Translations under genes and position numbers: made by a program
Origin: Flavobacteriales bacterium
Lineage (GTDB): Bacteria; Bacteroidota; Bacteroidia; Flavobacteriales_F; PHOS-HE28
Direction of reading: 5' to 3'
NCBI GenBank assembly: GCA_020635675.1
Contig: JACJZJ010000006.1
Coordinates: 62,001-126,000 of the forward strand
DNA: 64,000 bases
Notes under the pieces: generated by a model
Databases searched by the model: none
Seen by the model: only the letters and a program-made list of their open reading frames with translations
Told to the model about the DNA's origin: nothing
Shown: piece by piece, positions 25,714-34,011 of the stretch
Numbering within the stretch: position 1 is the first letter of the stretch
How the letters are laid out: every line of letters starts with the position of its first letter

Positions 25714-26001
25714 ATGAGCATTTTCGGTCAATTGTTCGGCATGGCGAAGAAGACCCTGCCGGAGGGAGCCACGCTCGTCGATGTCCGTTCGCGGGCGGAA
25801 TATGAGGGCGGTCATATCGAGGGTTCGTTGAACATCCCATTGGATACGGTGCAAGGCCAGCTCTCCAAGTTCAAGAAGATGAAGGGCCCCATCGTACTTG
25901 TTTGTGCATCCGGTAACCGCAGTGGTCAGGCCACGGCATGGTTGCAGCAGCAGGGGTTGGCCAACGTGGAGAACGGGGGGTCTTGGGCGAGCTATCGGTG
26001 A
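25714..26001 (+). CDS. Rhodanese-like domain protein
   Basis: Single-domain rhodanese of 95 residues that may carry sulfur as a cysteine persulfide. The CH2A motif is LVDVRSRAEYEGGHIEGSLNIPL (about 21-43). The active-site loop is CASGNRS with Cys64. The helix after it, GQATAWLQQQGLANVENG, is typical. No signal peptide is present. The gene overlaps no other; the start ATG at 25714 is preferred over the long non-conserved upstream frame. It lies 72 bases before rpsP on the same strand, with a probable rpsP promoter between, so they may be separately transcribed. Confidence 0.9.
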   Translation: MSIFGQLFGMAKKTLPEGATLVDVRSRAEYEGGHIEGSLNIPLDTVQGQLSKFKKMKGPIVLVCASGNRSGQATAWLQQQGLANVENGGSWASYR

Positions 26002-26028
26002 TCGCGCGGCGGATCGGCTTGGATCACT

Positions 26029-26036
26029 TATCTTCG
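26029..26036 (+). promoter_or_regulatory. Putative -7 promoter box for rpsP
   Basis: TATCTTCG, one mismatch from TAnnTTTG, 37 bases before the rpsP ATG. The following leader is C/G then A-rich. No convincing -33 element. Confidence 0.35.
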
Positions 26037-26073
26037 CGGCCCCTTCGAGCAAGGGGATAAATACCAAAGCGAC

Positions 26074-26682
26074 ATGCCAACTCGCATCCGCCTTCAGCGC
26101 AAAGGCAAAAAAGGCCGGCCCTATTACCACATCGTGGTGGCCGATCAGCGCGCACCCCGCGATGGAAAGTACATCGAGCGGATCGGTGCCTATGACCCCA
26201 ACCAGAACCCCGCCCTTGTCGAACTGGACATGGACCGCGCGGTGACCTGGATGCAACAGGGGGCACAACCCACGGATACGTGCCGGGCCATCCTGAGCTA
26301 TCGGGGCGTGCTATACAAGAACCACCTCCTGAACGGGGTGAAGAAGGGAGCCTTCGACGAGGCTGAGGCCGAGCGCCGCTTCGACATCTGGGTGAACGAG
26401 AAGAGCACCAAGATCGAAGCCAAGCGCAAGGACCTGGGCGACGCTGCTGAGGCCGCCATGAAGGACCGCATCGCCGGGGAGACCAAGAAGGCCGAGGACA
26501 TGGCCGCAGCCCTGAGCGCCAAGCTCGCCGCCGCAAGTGCCGAGGAGGTGGCCGCGGTGGAAACACCGGCCGAAGACCAACCCGATGCCGTGGAAGGAAC
26601 CGAAGTTCCTGCGACGGACAGCAGCGAAGTGTCGGAAGCTCCGGCCGCGGACGCAGCAGGGGAGGAGAAGCCGGCGGAGTAG
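26074..26682 (+). CDS. rpsP: 30S ribosomal protein S16 with long C-terminal extension
   Basis: Small-subunit ribosomal protein of 202 residues. The S16 core is residues 1-80 (MPTRIRLQRKGKKGRPYYHIVVADQRAPRDGKYIERIGAYDP). Enterobacterial S16 is about 80 residues; Bacteroidota members are longer, and here a helical segment (about 80-130) is followed by an Ala/Glu/Pro-rich acidic tail from about 140 to the end. The tail is low complexity and probably disordered. rimM follows but is separated by a strong terminator, so read-through or a separate promoter is needed. ATG at 26074. Confidence 0.97.
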   Translation: MPTRIRLQRKGKKGRPYYHIVVADQRAPRDGKYIERIGAYDPNQNPALVELDMDRAVTWMQQGAQPTDTCRAILSYRGVLYKNHLLNGVKKGAFDEAEAERRFDIWVNEKSTKIEAKRKDLGDAAEAAMKDRIAGETKKAEDMAAALSAKLAAASAEEVAAVETPAEDQPDAVEGTEVPATDSSEVSEAPAADAAGEEKPAE

Positions 26683-26704
26683 TCGTTCCATCCGTATCCA
26701 ACGT

Positions 26705-26735
26705 GCCCGCGTTCCGAACGGAGCGCGGGCTTTTT
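26705..26735 (+). terminator. Rho-independent terminator after rpsP
   Basis: Eleven-pair stem: GCCCGCGTTCC (26705-26715) with GGAGCGCGGGC (26720-26730), one G-U pair, a 4-base loop and then TTTTT (26731-26735). It lies between rpsP and rimM. Confidence 0.88.
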
Positions 26736-26788
26736 CCGCACCGACCCAATGGACCCATCTCTGGTCAGGCCGTGATAAATTCACCCAC

Positions 26789-27325
26789 ATGGAGGAAAGC
26801 GAACTCCGTCGTGTCGGCAGGTTGGGCAAGCCTTGGGGACATCTGGGCGACCTGAACCTCAGGCTGGACGGGTCCGATCCCGAGGACCTCGGTGCCAGCG
26901 GTACGCTTTTCGTGGATATCGAAGGCCAACGGGTACCGTTCTATTTCACCAAGGTCCAGGAAAAGGGCAGGGGCGTGGTCCTCATCAAATTCGATGACAT
27001 CGACGATCCCCAGACCGCCGCTGTGCTGGTGGGGCGGGATATCTACGCAGCGCCTGGGCTGCTGGCCGATGGCTCGGACGAGAGTTGGGACCCGGACGAC
27101 CTCGTGGGCGTGCTGGTCACGGATACCGTCCATGGAGAACTCGGCGAGATCGTCCGCATCGAAGGGAATACGCGCAATCCGATCATGGTCGTGCTGCGCG
27201 GTGAAAGGGAAGTGCTGGTCCCCTTGACGGATGACTGGATCGAGGAGGTCGATCTTGAGCAGGGGACCCTGCGCGTGCGCACTCCGCCCGGACTTCTCGA
27301 TCTCAACCGGGGCGATACCGAATGA
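26789..27325 (+). CDS. rimM: Ribosome maturation factor RimM
   Basis: 16S rRNA-processing factor of 178 residues that binds S19 in the 30S head. The N-terminal RimM beta-barrel begins LRRVGRLGKPWGHLGDLNLR, close to the usual GxxxxxhGlkGelxv pattern. The C-terminal PRC-barrel region is DLVGVLVTDTVHGELGEIVRIEG then EVLVPLTDDWIEEVDLEQGTLRV, the family ending. The position right after rpsP is the conserved rpsP-rimM gene order; trmD, which often follows, is absent here. The stop overlaps the next start by four bases (ATGA at 27322-27325), implying coupling. Confidence 0.95.
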   Translation: MEESELRRVGRLGKPWGHLGDLNLRLDGSDPEDLGASGTLFVDIEGQRVPFYFTKVQEKGRGVVLIKFDDIDDPQTAAVLVGRDIYAAPGLLADGSDESWDPDDLVGVLVTDTVHGELGEIVRIEGNTRNPIMVVLRGEREVLVPLTDDWIEEVDLEQGTLRVRTPPGLLDLNRGDTE

Positions 27326-28032
27326 CGACGGACCGGTTCGACCTGCGCGCGTTCAGTGTCCGACATGACAAAAGCACCATGAAGGTCGGCACCGACGCCC
27401 TGCTTCTTGGGGCATGGGCCGACCTGGAAGGTGCGCGCCGGATCCTGGATGTGGGGACGGGAAGTGGTCTGCTCGCGCTGATGGCGGCCCAGCGTGCGCC
27501 CGAGGCCTGGATCGACGCCGTGGAGATCGATGAAGCTTCCACGGAACAGGCCGGACGGAACGCGGCGCTGAGCCCCTGGGCGGACCGGGTCCGTGTGCAC
27601 CACATGGACGTCAGACGACTTCATGCGAGCGAGCCGTTCGACCGGATCATCAGCAATCCGCCTTTCCATGCTCCACAAAGCCTTTCCCCGGAGGTGCGGC
27701 GGTCCGTGACCCGGCATGGCAGTGATCTTACGTTCGCGGAGCTGCTGCGCGTGGTGGTGCGGTGCCTCTCCGACAATGGTCGGTGTGCGCTCATCCTTCC
27801 CGCGCAACGCGAGAAAGAACTTCTGGACCTTGCCGAACGACAGGGGCTCGCGCTGCACCGCAGGTGCCAGGTGCACTATGTGGCCGGCCGGCCAGCGCGC
27901 CGCGTGCTGGTCGAACTCGGTCGGGATCGTGCAGGCCTGGACGATGGCGGGATCATTGTCATGGAAGGCCCTGATGGTCCTTATTCCGAGGCCTACCTGG
28001 AGTTGCTCCAGGAATTCCTCATCCGTACCTGA
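27322..28032 (+). CDS. trmN6: tRNA1(Val) A37 N6-methyltransferase (TrmN6/YfiC-like)
   Basis: SAM-dependent methyltransferase of 236 residues. Motif I, DVGTGSG, is at 43-49; the acidic ribose-binding residue is in AVEIDEAS. The catalytic NPPF motif at 112-115 indicates N6-methylation of adenine. The N-terminus FDLRAFSVRHDKSTMKVGTDALLLG is characteristic of the YfiC/TrmN6 group, which modifies A37 of tRNA1(Val). It is coupled to rimM by a four-base overlap. Specific substrate assigned by family, not by direct evidence. It converges with the next gene, 3 bases apart. Confidence 0.9.
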   Translation: MTTDRFDLRAFSVRHDKSTMKVGTDALLLGAWADLEGARRILDVGTGSGLLALMAAQRAPEAWIDAVEIDEASTEQAGRNAALSPWADRVRVHHMDVRRLHASEPFDRIISNPPFHAPQSLSPEVRRSVTRHGSDLTFAELLRVVVRCLSDNGRCALILPAQREKELLDLAERQGLALHRRCQVHYVAGRPARRVLVELGRDRAGLDDGGIIVMEGPDGPYSEAYLELLQEFLIRT

Positions 28033-28035
28033 GCT

Positions 28036-29376
28036 TCAGGCCTCGAGTTCCTCCTCGAGAAAGCGGATCCCGAGATCCTCTAACTCATGGAGCACCGGTG
28101 CATAGATCTCCTCAGCGATCGGCATCAGAACGCCGCGCTGTGCGATCTGCCCGTTCAGGACCAGTTTCGCCGCGATGGCGACAGGCAGCCCCACGGTCCG
28201 GGACATGGCCGTGTGTTGTTCACTCTCGCCCTCGGACACGAGCGAGGCCTGCAGTTCCAGCTGCCGATCGTCCACCGTATAGCGGAAGCGATGCCACATC
28301 ACCACCATGTCCCGATCGCCTGGCAACAGTTGCCACTTTTCCTCCAATAGGCTTTGCAGAATGGCCGCCGGGCTCCGCTGCGGGTCCTGGATGCGTCCAC
28401 GGCCGAAGAGCCCCAGCCATTCCAGTTTCGCCATGATCTCGCCCTTGGGGTCCAGACCCAGGTAGTGAGCGAGGTTCTCGCGTGGCCCGCGTTCAACGTC
28501 ATGCGGTAGAAAAGCCATCAGGAAATCCTGCCATGTCGCGTTCTTGGGCAACTCCATGATGAACGAATCATCGGTACAGCCCAGTTGGACGAACACATCC
28601 CACGCGGTGCAGAACCCCGCTTTCCGGAGCGTGCCCCGCACCAGGGTCGGCACCTCATCAAGCCCGTAGTGCCGTCTGTATCGCAGTGAATCGCGATTGG
28701 CGTAACCATCGTAGGCCCCGTAGTGGGGCACGGCGATCCGTACCGTCCGCTGGAAAAGCTTGTGGTACGGCACGTATTTGTATTCACCGTCCTTGATGTA
28801 GCGCGCCATGCCGCCCTGGCCGGCCAGCACTACGTTGCGCGGATTCCAGGTGAATTTGTAGCCCCACGGGTTGGTGTCGCTTTCCGGGGCGATGAGGCCA
28901 CCACAGTAGCTCTCGAACGCCATCATCCGGCCTCCTTCCGCGCGGATCCGGTCCAGGATCCGCATGGCGCTCATGTGATCGATGCCGGGGTCCAGGCCCA
29001 ATTCGTTCAGCAGCACAAGTCCGCGGGTCTTCGCTTCCGCGTCCAGCGACCACATCTCATCCGGAACGTAGGAAGGCGTAATGGCATGACGGCCGATACG
29101 GAGACAATCCCGGACCACACCCAGGTGAAGGGAGGGCGGCAGCATGCTGATGACGAGGTCATGCGCCTCGATCAACCGGGCCCGGAGCGATCCGTCGGTC
29201 GCATCGAAGGCAACAGCTTCCGCCACCTCGCTCCCTTGACCGATCACCGAGCGGACATGGGCGATGTCCTTGTCCGCCACGGTCAGCCTCCAATCCTCGG
29301 ATGGGGCATGGTCGATCATGTAGCGGATGAGGGAGGAAGCCGACCGGCCGGCGCCAATGATCAGGACCTTGCGCAT
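28036..29376 (-). CDS. Saccharopine dehydrogenase family protein
   Basis: NAD(P)-dependent oxidoreductase of 446 residues. The Rossmann motif at the N-terminus is KVLIIGAGRSASSLI (residues 3-17), followed by VADKDIAHV. The C-terminal saccharopine reductase-type domain has LNELGLDPGIDHMSAM and FESYCGGLIAPES, which match the lysine-degradation enzyme (LYS9-like/AASS C-terminal domain). The reaction would form 2-aminoadipate semialdehyde and glutamate from saccharopine, but homologues with other carboxylic amino acid substrates exist. ATG at 29376; the open frame continues upstream without conserved sequence. No other lysine-degradation gene is adjacent. Confidence 0.88.
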   Translation of the reverse strand: MRKVLIIGAGRSASSLIRYMIDHAPSEDWRLTVADKDIAHVRSVIGQGSEVAEAVAFDATDGSLRARLIEAHDLVISMLPPSLHLGVVRDCLRIGRHAITPSYVPDEMWSLDAEAKTRGLVLLNELGLDPGIDHMSAMRILDRIRAEGGRMMAFESYCGGLIAPESDTNPWGYKFTWNPRNVVLAGQGGMARYIKDGEYKYVPYHKLFQRTVRIAVPHYGAYDGYANRDSLRYRRHYGLDEVPTLVRGTLRKAGFCTAWDVFVQLGCTDDSFIMELPKNATWQDFLMAFLPHDVERGPRENLAHYLGLDPKGEIMAKLEWLGLFGRGRIQDPQRSPAAILQSLLEEKWQLLPGDRDMVVMWHRFRYTVDDRQLELQASLVSEGESEQHTAMSRTVGLPVAIAAKLVLNGQIAQRGVLMPIAEEIYAPVLHELEDLGIRFLEEELEA

Positions 29377-29486
29377 GGAAGCTGTTCGTTGCGCAAAGAT
29401 GGGCAGGTGGAAGCACCTGTCCGCGCCCGGGGAGCTTTGGCATGCCACTTGCCTTCCCCCTTCGACTAAATTCGCGGACCCACATC

Positions 29487-30443
29487 ATGGAACGGACCAT
29501 CGCACTCCTGCTCTGCGGCCTGGTCGGAACGACCACCGCGGTGCGCGCCCAGACCACCGACCTCGTGCTGTTCACCGATGACGGTGCCCGGTTCACGTTG
29601 TTCATCGACGGCGAACAGAAGAACGAGGCCCCTTCGGCACGCGTCGTTGCCGAGGGTATCCGCAATGAGACGCCGGTCGTCCTGGTGCGATTTGAGGACC
29701 CCGACATTCCCGTGCTCAAGAAATCAGGCTACTTCCCCTTGGGAAAGGAGTATACGGTGATGATCGCCACGAACAAACGTGGTGAACGCGTGCTCCGTCC
29801 CACCGGCGAAGCGGCGCTCGGGACGACCACTGCGCGATCGACGCCTCCTGCCGGTTTCGTGGACGATCTCCGACCTGAAGGGACGGGTATCAGTGCGGTG
29901 GACCGCGCCGACCCGACCACGGATGACCCGGGTACCCCGGGCCAAGCCGAGGAGAACATGAATATGAACGTTGGTCTGACCGGACCGGGCGTCACCATGA
30001 ACGTCAACGTCACCGGACCGACCATCACCACCACGACAACAACAACGACGACCACGACCTTGAACGACCCCAAGCCACGCTATGTCGCGGCAGACCGGGA
30101 GGAGGAACCGACCGTCTACCATATGCCGGGATACTCCGGCCCCATCGGATGCGACTGGCCCATGAGCCCTGGCGAATTCGATCAAGCGAAGAGCAGCATC
30201 GACGGAAAGAGCTTCGAGGATTCGAAGCTCACGGTGGCCATGCAGGTCGCGCAGGGCCATTGCTTCACGGTGGAGCAAGTGAAGCGGGTCATGGGGGCCT
30301 TCAGCTTTGAACAGACCAAGCTCGACTTCGCCAAGTTCGCCTACGACCATACGTTCGACATCGGCAACTACTACAAGGTGAACGATGCGTTCACCTTTGA
30401 AAGTTCGATGGACGAATTGAACGAATACCTCCGCTCCAGGTAG
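29487..30443 (+). CDS. Secreted DUF4476 domain protein with Thr-rich linker
   Basis: Exported protein of 318 residues. A signal peptide spans about residues 1-21. The N-terminal domain (about 22-110, LVLFTDDGARFTLFIDGEQKN) matches the start of DUF4476-linked proteins. A linker follows with MNMNVGLTGPGVTMNVNVTGPTIT and a run of eleven threonines (residues 181-191). The C-terminal DUF4476 domain (about 228-318) has the repeated phrase SFEDSKLTVAMQV... FSFEQTKLDFAKFAYDHT... FTFESSMDELNEYL. Function unknown. First gene of the CsgG/LPP20 cluster; 20 bases separate its stop from the next start. Confidence 0.8.
   Translation: MERTIALLLCGLVGTTTAVRAQTTDLVLFTDDGARFTLFIDGEQKNEAPSARVVAEGIRNETPVVLVRFEDPDIPVLKKSGYFPLGKEYTVMIATNKRGERVLRPTGEAALGTTTARSTPPAGFVDDLRPEGTGISAVDRADPTTDDPGTPGQAEENMNMNVGLTGPGVTMNVNVTGPTITTTTTTTTTTTLNDPKPRYVAADREEEPTVYHMPGYSGPIGCDWPMSPGEFDQAKSSIDGKSFEDSKLTVAMQVAQGHCFTVEQVKRVMGAFSFEQTKLDFAKFAYDHTFDIGNYYKVNDAFTFESSMDELNEYLRSR
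30027..30059 (+). repeat. ACN trinucleotide tract (poly-threonine)
   Basis: Eleven consecutive ACN codons (ACC ACC ACG ACA ACA ACA ACG ACG ACC ACG ACC) form an imperfect microsatellite inside the DUF4476 gene, giving an extended poly-Thr linker. Synonymous variation suggests it is not a recent pure slippage product. Confidence 0.7.
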
Positions 30444-30463
30444 GGAGCGGCATTGCCACCGGT

Positions 30464-31855
30464 ATGGGAGATCGTCTGCATGTCATCTGTTTTGCGGTCA
30501 TCGGAGCACTCGCCCTCGTTGCATGCAACGGTTCGCGTTCCCTGGCCAAGAAGGCCGGAAAGCTGGACCAGGCCGGCCTCTATACCGAGGCGGCGGACAT
30601 GTACCTGCAATCCCTACAGCGCGACCAGCGCAACGTCGATGCCAAGATCGGCCTGAAGAAGGTCGGCCAACAGGTGCTGGACGACAAGCTCGGTGGGTTC
30701 TTCAAGGTCAACAGCTTGGGGGAGGACCTCGGTGGTGCCGTTGATGCGTACCTGCAGGCCAAAAGCTATGCCGAGCGCGCCGGAAAGCTCGGCGTCCAGT
30801 TGGACATCGCCGATCACTACAAAAGCGATTTCGAACAGGTCAAGGGTGCCTATCTGGTCGAACTCTACACCCGCGGACAGGAACAAATGGCCGGGCAGCG
30901 GTTCCAAGAGGCCGAGCGCACGTTCGAACGTATCGCGCAGATCGAACCTGATTACAAGGACGCCAGCAGCCTTCAGTCGATCGCCTATTTGGAACCGCTC
31001 TACCGCTCCGCAAAGAATGCATTGGATGTGGGCCAGTACCGCAAGGCTTACGAAGACCTCACGAAGGTGTTGGCCAAGGACCGCGCGTACAAGGATGCTG
31101 CCGGCCTCCAACAGGAAGCATTGCGAAAAGGGCAGTACAGCATCGCCGTGCTGCCGTTCGAGCGTGGGCGCATTAAGGTCAGGAAGAGCGGGTTGGAAGG
31201 CACGCTCCAGGCATATGCCATTGCGGCGTTGACCAATTCGAGCGATCCCTTTCTCAGGGTGGTGGACCGGGACAACATGCAGCGGATATTGGACGAACAA
31301 CGGCTCGGGCTGAGCGGCGTTGTGGACCAGGAGACAGCGGTGCAGGTCGGCAATCTGATAGGTGCGCAGGCGGTGCTGATGGGCGAGGTGCTCCAATATG
31401 AGGAGGTACAGGGCGACCTGCGCACCAGCACGAAGAAGGGCTATGAGGCCTACCAGGTGAAACAGAAGAACGCCGAGACCGGTGGATATGATCTCGTAAC
31501 GCGATACCGCCCGGCGACCTATACGGAGTATTACCGGGAAGATCGCGTGGACCTTTCGGTGAACTACAAGCTCGTATCCCTGGAGACCGGCGAGGTGCTG
31601 TTCGCAAAGGTGGTCGATGATCAACGGTCCGCATCCGTTCACTATGCCGATTACCAGGGCAACAAGGATGCGCTGATGCCCTCTGCGAACGGCACCGTGG
31701 ACCTGAGCAATGGGGCCCGTTCCACGCTTCGCAGCCTGCTCGGCGCTGGTCGCACCATCACTCCCATGGGTGAACTGAGCACGGAACTCCTGCGCAGCAC
31801 CGGTTCGACCATAGCTGCCCAGGTACAGCAGGAATTGGCCGGCAAACTGCCCTGA
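30464..31855 (+). CDS. CsgG/HfaB-like lipoprotein with TPR-type N-terminus
   Basis: Predicted outer-membrane lipoprotein of 463 residues. The lipobox ALVAC puts the lipid-modified cysteine at residue 21. Residues about 25-215 form alpha-helical repeat pairs like TPRs (LDQAGLYTEAADMYLQSLQRDQ... RFQEAERTFERIAQIEPDYKDAS... GQYRKAYEDLTKVLAKD). From about 223 comes a CsgG-type domain (IAVLPFERGRIKVRKSGLEG, FLRVVDRDNMQRILDEQRLG, VGNLIGAQAVLMGEVLQYE) as in curli secretion-channel proteins. CsgG itself forms an outer-membrane pore; many relatives do not. No curli genes are nearby. Two bases separate it from the next gene (LPP20 family), indicating one operon. Confidence 0.85.
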   Translation: MGDRLHVICFAVIGALALVACNGSRSLAKKAGKLDQAGLYTEAADMYLQSLQRDQRNVDAKIGLKKVGQQVLDDKLGGFFKVNSLGEDLGGAVDAYLQAKSYAERAGKLGVQLDIADHYKSDFEQVKGAYLVELYTRGQEQMAGQRFQEAERTFERIAQIEPDYKDASSLQSIAYLEPLYRSAKNALDVGQYRKAYEDLTKVLAKDRAYKDAAGLQQEALRKGQYSIAVLPFERGRIKVRKSGLEGTLQAYAIAALTNSSDPFLRVVDRDNMQRILDEQRLGLSGVVDQETAVQVGNLIGAQAVLMGEVLQYEEVQGDLRTSTKKGYEAYQVKQKNAETGGYDLVTRYRPATYTEYYREDRVDLSVNYKLVSLETGEVLFAKVVDDQRSASVHYADYQGNKDALMPSANGTVDLSNGARSTLRSLLGAGRTITPMGELSTELLRSTGSTIAAQVQQELAGKLP

Positions 31856-31856
31856 T

Positions 31857-33230
31857 ATGCGCCGCGCCGTCATATGGTCCGTGCTGCTCGTCGTGGCCTG
31901 CAAGGGAAAGCAACAGGCAGCGACACAGGTCCCCCCACCTGCGAGACCCGCCTGGGTGGAGGCACACCCCACGACCGATGCCTATTATGTCGGGATCGGT
32001 GTGGCCAGCAAGGCATCGGCGGACTACCAGGAGAGTGCGAAGAAGAACGCGCTCAACGATCTCGCCAGTGAGATCAGCGTACAGGTCGAAGGCAACAGCC
32101 TGTTGTACACCCTGGACAAGCGCGACCAGTTCCGTGAGACCTACACCAACAGCATCCGGACGCGTACCAATGAACAGTTGGAGGGATACGAACTCGTGGA
32201 TACCTACGATGGCGGAAGCGATCATTGGGTCTACTACCGGCTTTCGAAGGCCGAACATGCGCGACTGAAGGCGCTGAAGCGGCAGCAAGCCACCGACCAG
32301 GCCATCGACCTGCACCACCGAAGTGATGCAGCCCTGCAAAAGGGAGATCTGCGGGGGGCGGTGGACCTCGAGCTGCGGGCGTTGCTGGCCGTGAGATCAT
32401 ATTGGGGAGAGGCGATCCCCGTGGACCTGGATGGGATGCACGTCGATCTGGGGAACGAACTCTATACCTCCCTACAGGGTCTGGTGGCCGGCATCCGGTC
32501 GACCGCGTTGCCGGAAAGATGTGTGTTGGACCAGGGCAATGGGTTCCGCAGGGAGATGCTGGTGCATGTCGTCCATCAGGACGGCGGGCGCACGACCGAT
32601 CTGGTACAGGTCCCATTGCTTTTCACCTTTCCCGGCGCGGATGGTCCGGTACGCCTCGATCGGACCACGGATGCCGATGGTCGCGCACGTTGTACCGTCG
32701 AGCACGTGGCGATCGATGCAATGACCCCCGAACTTGTCGTGGCCATCAACATGAAGGACCTGGTCAGCGCGGACCTCGATGCTGCGCTCGTGCGCGGTCT
32801 CACCGCCGGCATCCAGGCACCGGAGATCCACATCCCCATCGACAGGGTGCTTCCGCGATTGTATCTGCGCGCAAGCGAACGCAATTTCGAAGGTGATGTC
32901 GGCAGTGCGGGCTGCGCCGCGGTCCTGAAGCAGGAACTGACCACGCGGGGATTCCGGTTCGTCGATGGCCCGTCCGCGGCCGATCTGATCATCGATCTGC
33001 AAGGCAAAACCCGGGAGGGTGGTGAAGCCAGCGGTTTCTTCACGGCATTCCTCGACCTCACCGTTACCTGCACGGACAGGTCATCGGGGGATGTGGTCTA
33101 TCAGGGGGGACGCCAGGGATTGAAAGGCGTGCAATTGAACTATGAGAAGGCCGGAAAGGAGGCCTATCGCAAGGGTGCCCAGGAGCTGCAGCGCGGGATC
33201 GTACCGGCGCTCGTGGGCGCGTTGCTGTAA
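31857..33230 (+). CDS. LPP20 family lipoprotein
   Basis: Predicted lipoprotein of 457 residues with an N-terminal lipobox-like LVVAC (Cys15). Residues about 32-140 match the LPP20 pattern (WVEAHPTTDAYYVGIGVASK... SAKKNALNDLASEISVQVEGN...), as in the Helicobacter Lpp20 antigen. A helical stretch (about 142-200) and an Ig/beta region (about 215-320) follow. The C-terminal third (YLRASERNFEG... VLKQELTTRGFRFVDGPSAADLIIDLQG) resembles LptE- or CsgG-associated alpha/beta domains that bind at the inner face of the outer membrane. Directly downstream of the CsgG-like gene. Biochemical role unknown. Confidence 0.8.
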   Translation: MRRAVIWSVLLVVACKGKQQAATQVPPPARPAWVEAHPTTDAYYVGIGVASKASADYQESAKKNALNDLASEISVQVEGNSLLYTLDKRDQFRETYTNSIRTRTNEQLEGYELVDTYDGGSDHWVYYRLSKAEHARLKALKRQQATDQAIDLHHRSDAALQKGDLRGAVDLELRALLAVRSYWGEAIPVDLDGMHVDLGNELYTSLQGLVAGIRSTALPERCVLDQGNGFRREMLVHVVHQDGGRTTDLVQVPLLFTFPGADGPVRLDRTTDADGRARCTVEHVAIDAMTPELVVAINMKDLVSADLDAALVRGLTAGIQAPEIHIPIDRVLPRLYLRASERNFEGDVGSAGCAAVLKQELTTRGFRFVDGPSAADLIIDLQGKTREGGEASGFFTAFLDLTVTCTDRSSGDVVYQGGRQGLKGVQLNYEKAGKEAYRKGAQELQRGIVPALVGALL

Positions 33231-33334
33231 TGAACCGGTGCGATGGCGTAGTTTGGCACGGCTTTCGCCAACGGCATTGAGAATTGGCCACGATCTTGAA
33301 CACCAACGCCACCGCCGGGCTTCGGCGCAACACC

Positions 33335-33931
33335 ATGAGAACCTCCACCCATTTCCGCACCCTGATGGTGCTGATGACGGCGCTGACGATCATCGCCGGA
33401 TCGACCGCTTGCAAGAGCAAGAAGAAAGCCGCTGAGGCCAGTGCGCCTCCTCCCGGGGAAGTGGAGGTGAAGGTGCTCTGTTCCGGTCCCGATTATTTCA
33501 CGAACAAGGATTTCTTCCGCGCGAACGCCGTTGGTGAGAGCATGGACCAGCAGACCGCCAAGAGCAAATCACTGAACGCTGCGCGTGGTCAGCTCGCCGC
33601 CGATATCAGCACGGTGGTGAAGCGGGTGATCGACAACTATGTGAACAGCCGCGAAATGAACAATCAGGAGCAGATCGAAGAGCGCTTCGAGGGCCTGACC
33701 AGGGAGGTGACCGATCAACGCCTGAGCGGCACGCGCACGATCTGTGAGAAGCTCACCAGGACCCCGGAAGGCACGTACAAATCGTACCTCGCCATCGAGT
33801 TGAGCGCTCAGGACCTGCTAAGCGCCTACAACGAACGGCTGAGCAAGGACGACCAGCTTCGGATCGACTACGACTACGAGCGCTTCAAGGAGACCTTCAA
33901 CAAGGAGATGGAGAACATGAAGGGGAATTGA
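33335..33931 (+). CDS. Small LPP20-like lipoprotein, 198 aa
   Basis: Exported protein of 198 residues. The N-terminus (TLMVLMTALTIIAGSTAC) reads as a lipoprotein signal with Cys26. A basic KSKKK stretch and Ala/Pro linker follow. The body (about 45-160) has LPP20-like features: GPDYFTNKDFFRANAVGESMDQQTAKSKSLNAARGQLAADISTVVKRVIDNYV. A charged helical C-terminus (KDDQLRIDYDYERFKETFNKEMENMK) ends it. The ATG at 33335 is chosen over a TTG at 33284. It follows the LPP20 gene on the same strand after 104 bases, and a strong terminator follows it. Likely a partner of the two lipoproteins upstream. Confidence 0.72.
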   Translation: MRTSTHFRTLMVLMTALTIIAGSTACKSKKKAAEASAPPPGEVEVKVLCSGPDYFTNKDFFRANAVGESMDQQTAKSKSLNAARGQLAADISTVVKRVIDNYVNSREMNNQEQIEERFEGLTREVTDQRLSGTRTICEKLTRTPEGTYKSYLAIELSAQDLLSAYNERLSKDDQLRIDYDYERFKETFNKEMENMKGN

Positions 33932-33952
33932 CCGGAGGTAGTGCGGCCATTT

Positions 33953-33994
33953 CGAAGCCCCCGATGCGCTCCTGAGCCGGGGGCTTCGGCTTTT
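33953..33994 (+). terminator. Rho-independent terminator after the CsgG/LPP20 cluster
   Basis: GAAGCCCCC (33954-33962) pairs with GGGGGCTTC (33979-33987), with a 16-base loop, then GGCTTTT. It closes the plus-strand envelope cluster. Confidence 0.75.
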
Positions 33995-33999
33995 CGGTC

Positions 34000-34007
34000 C
34001 AACTTTG
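34000..34007 (+). promoter_or_regulatory. Putative -7 box directly before DUF423 gene
   Basis: CAACTTTG, one mismatch from TAnnTTTG, ends 4 bases before the ATG at 34012. If used, transcription would begin at or next to the start codon. Confidence 0.35.
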
Positions 34008-34011
34008 CCGC

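Noticed and set aside
30464..33931. Calling the CsgG/LPP20 cluster a curli system
   Set aside because: Curli subunits and CsgE/F are missing; only the CsgG-type domain supports it, so only a CsgG-like label is used.
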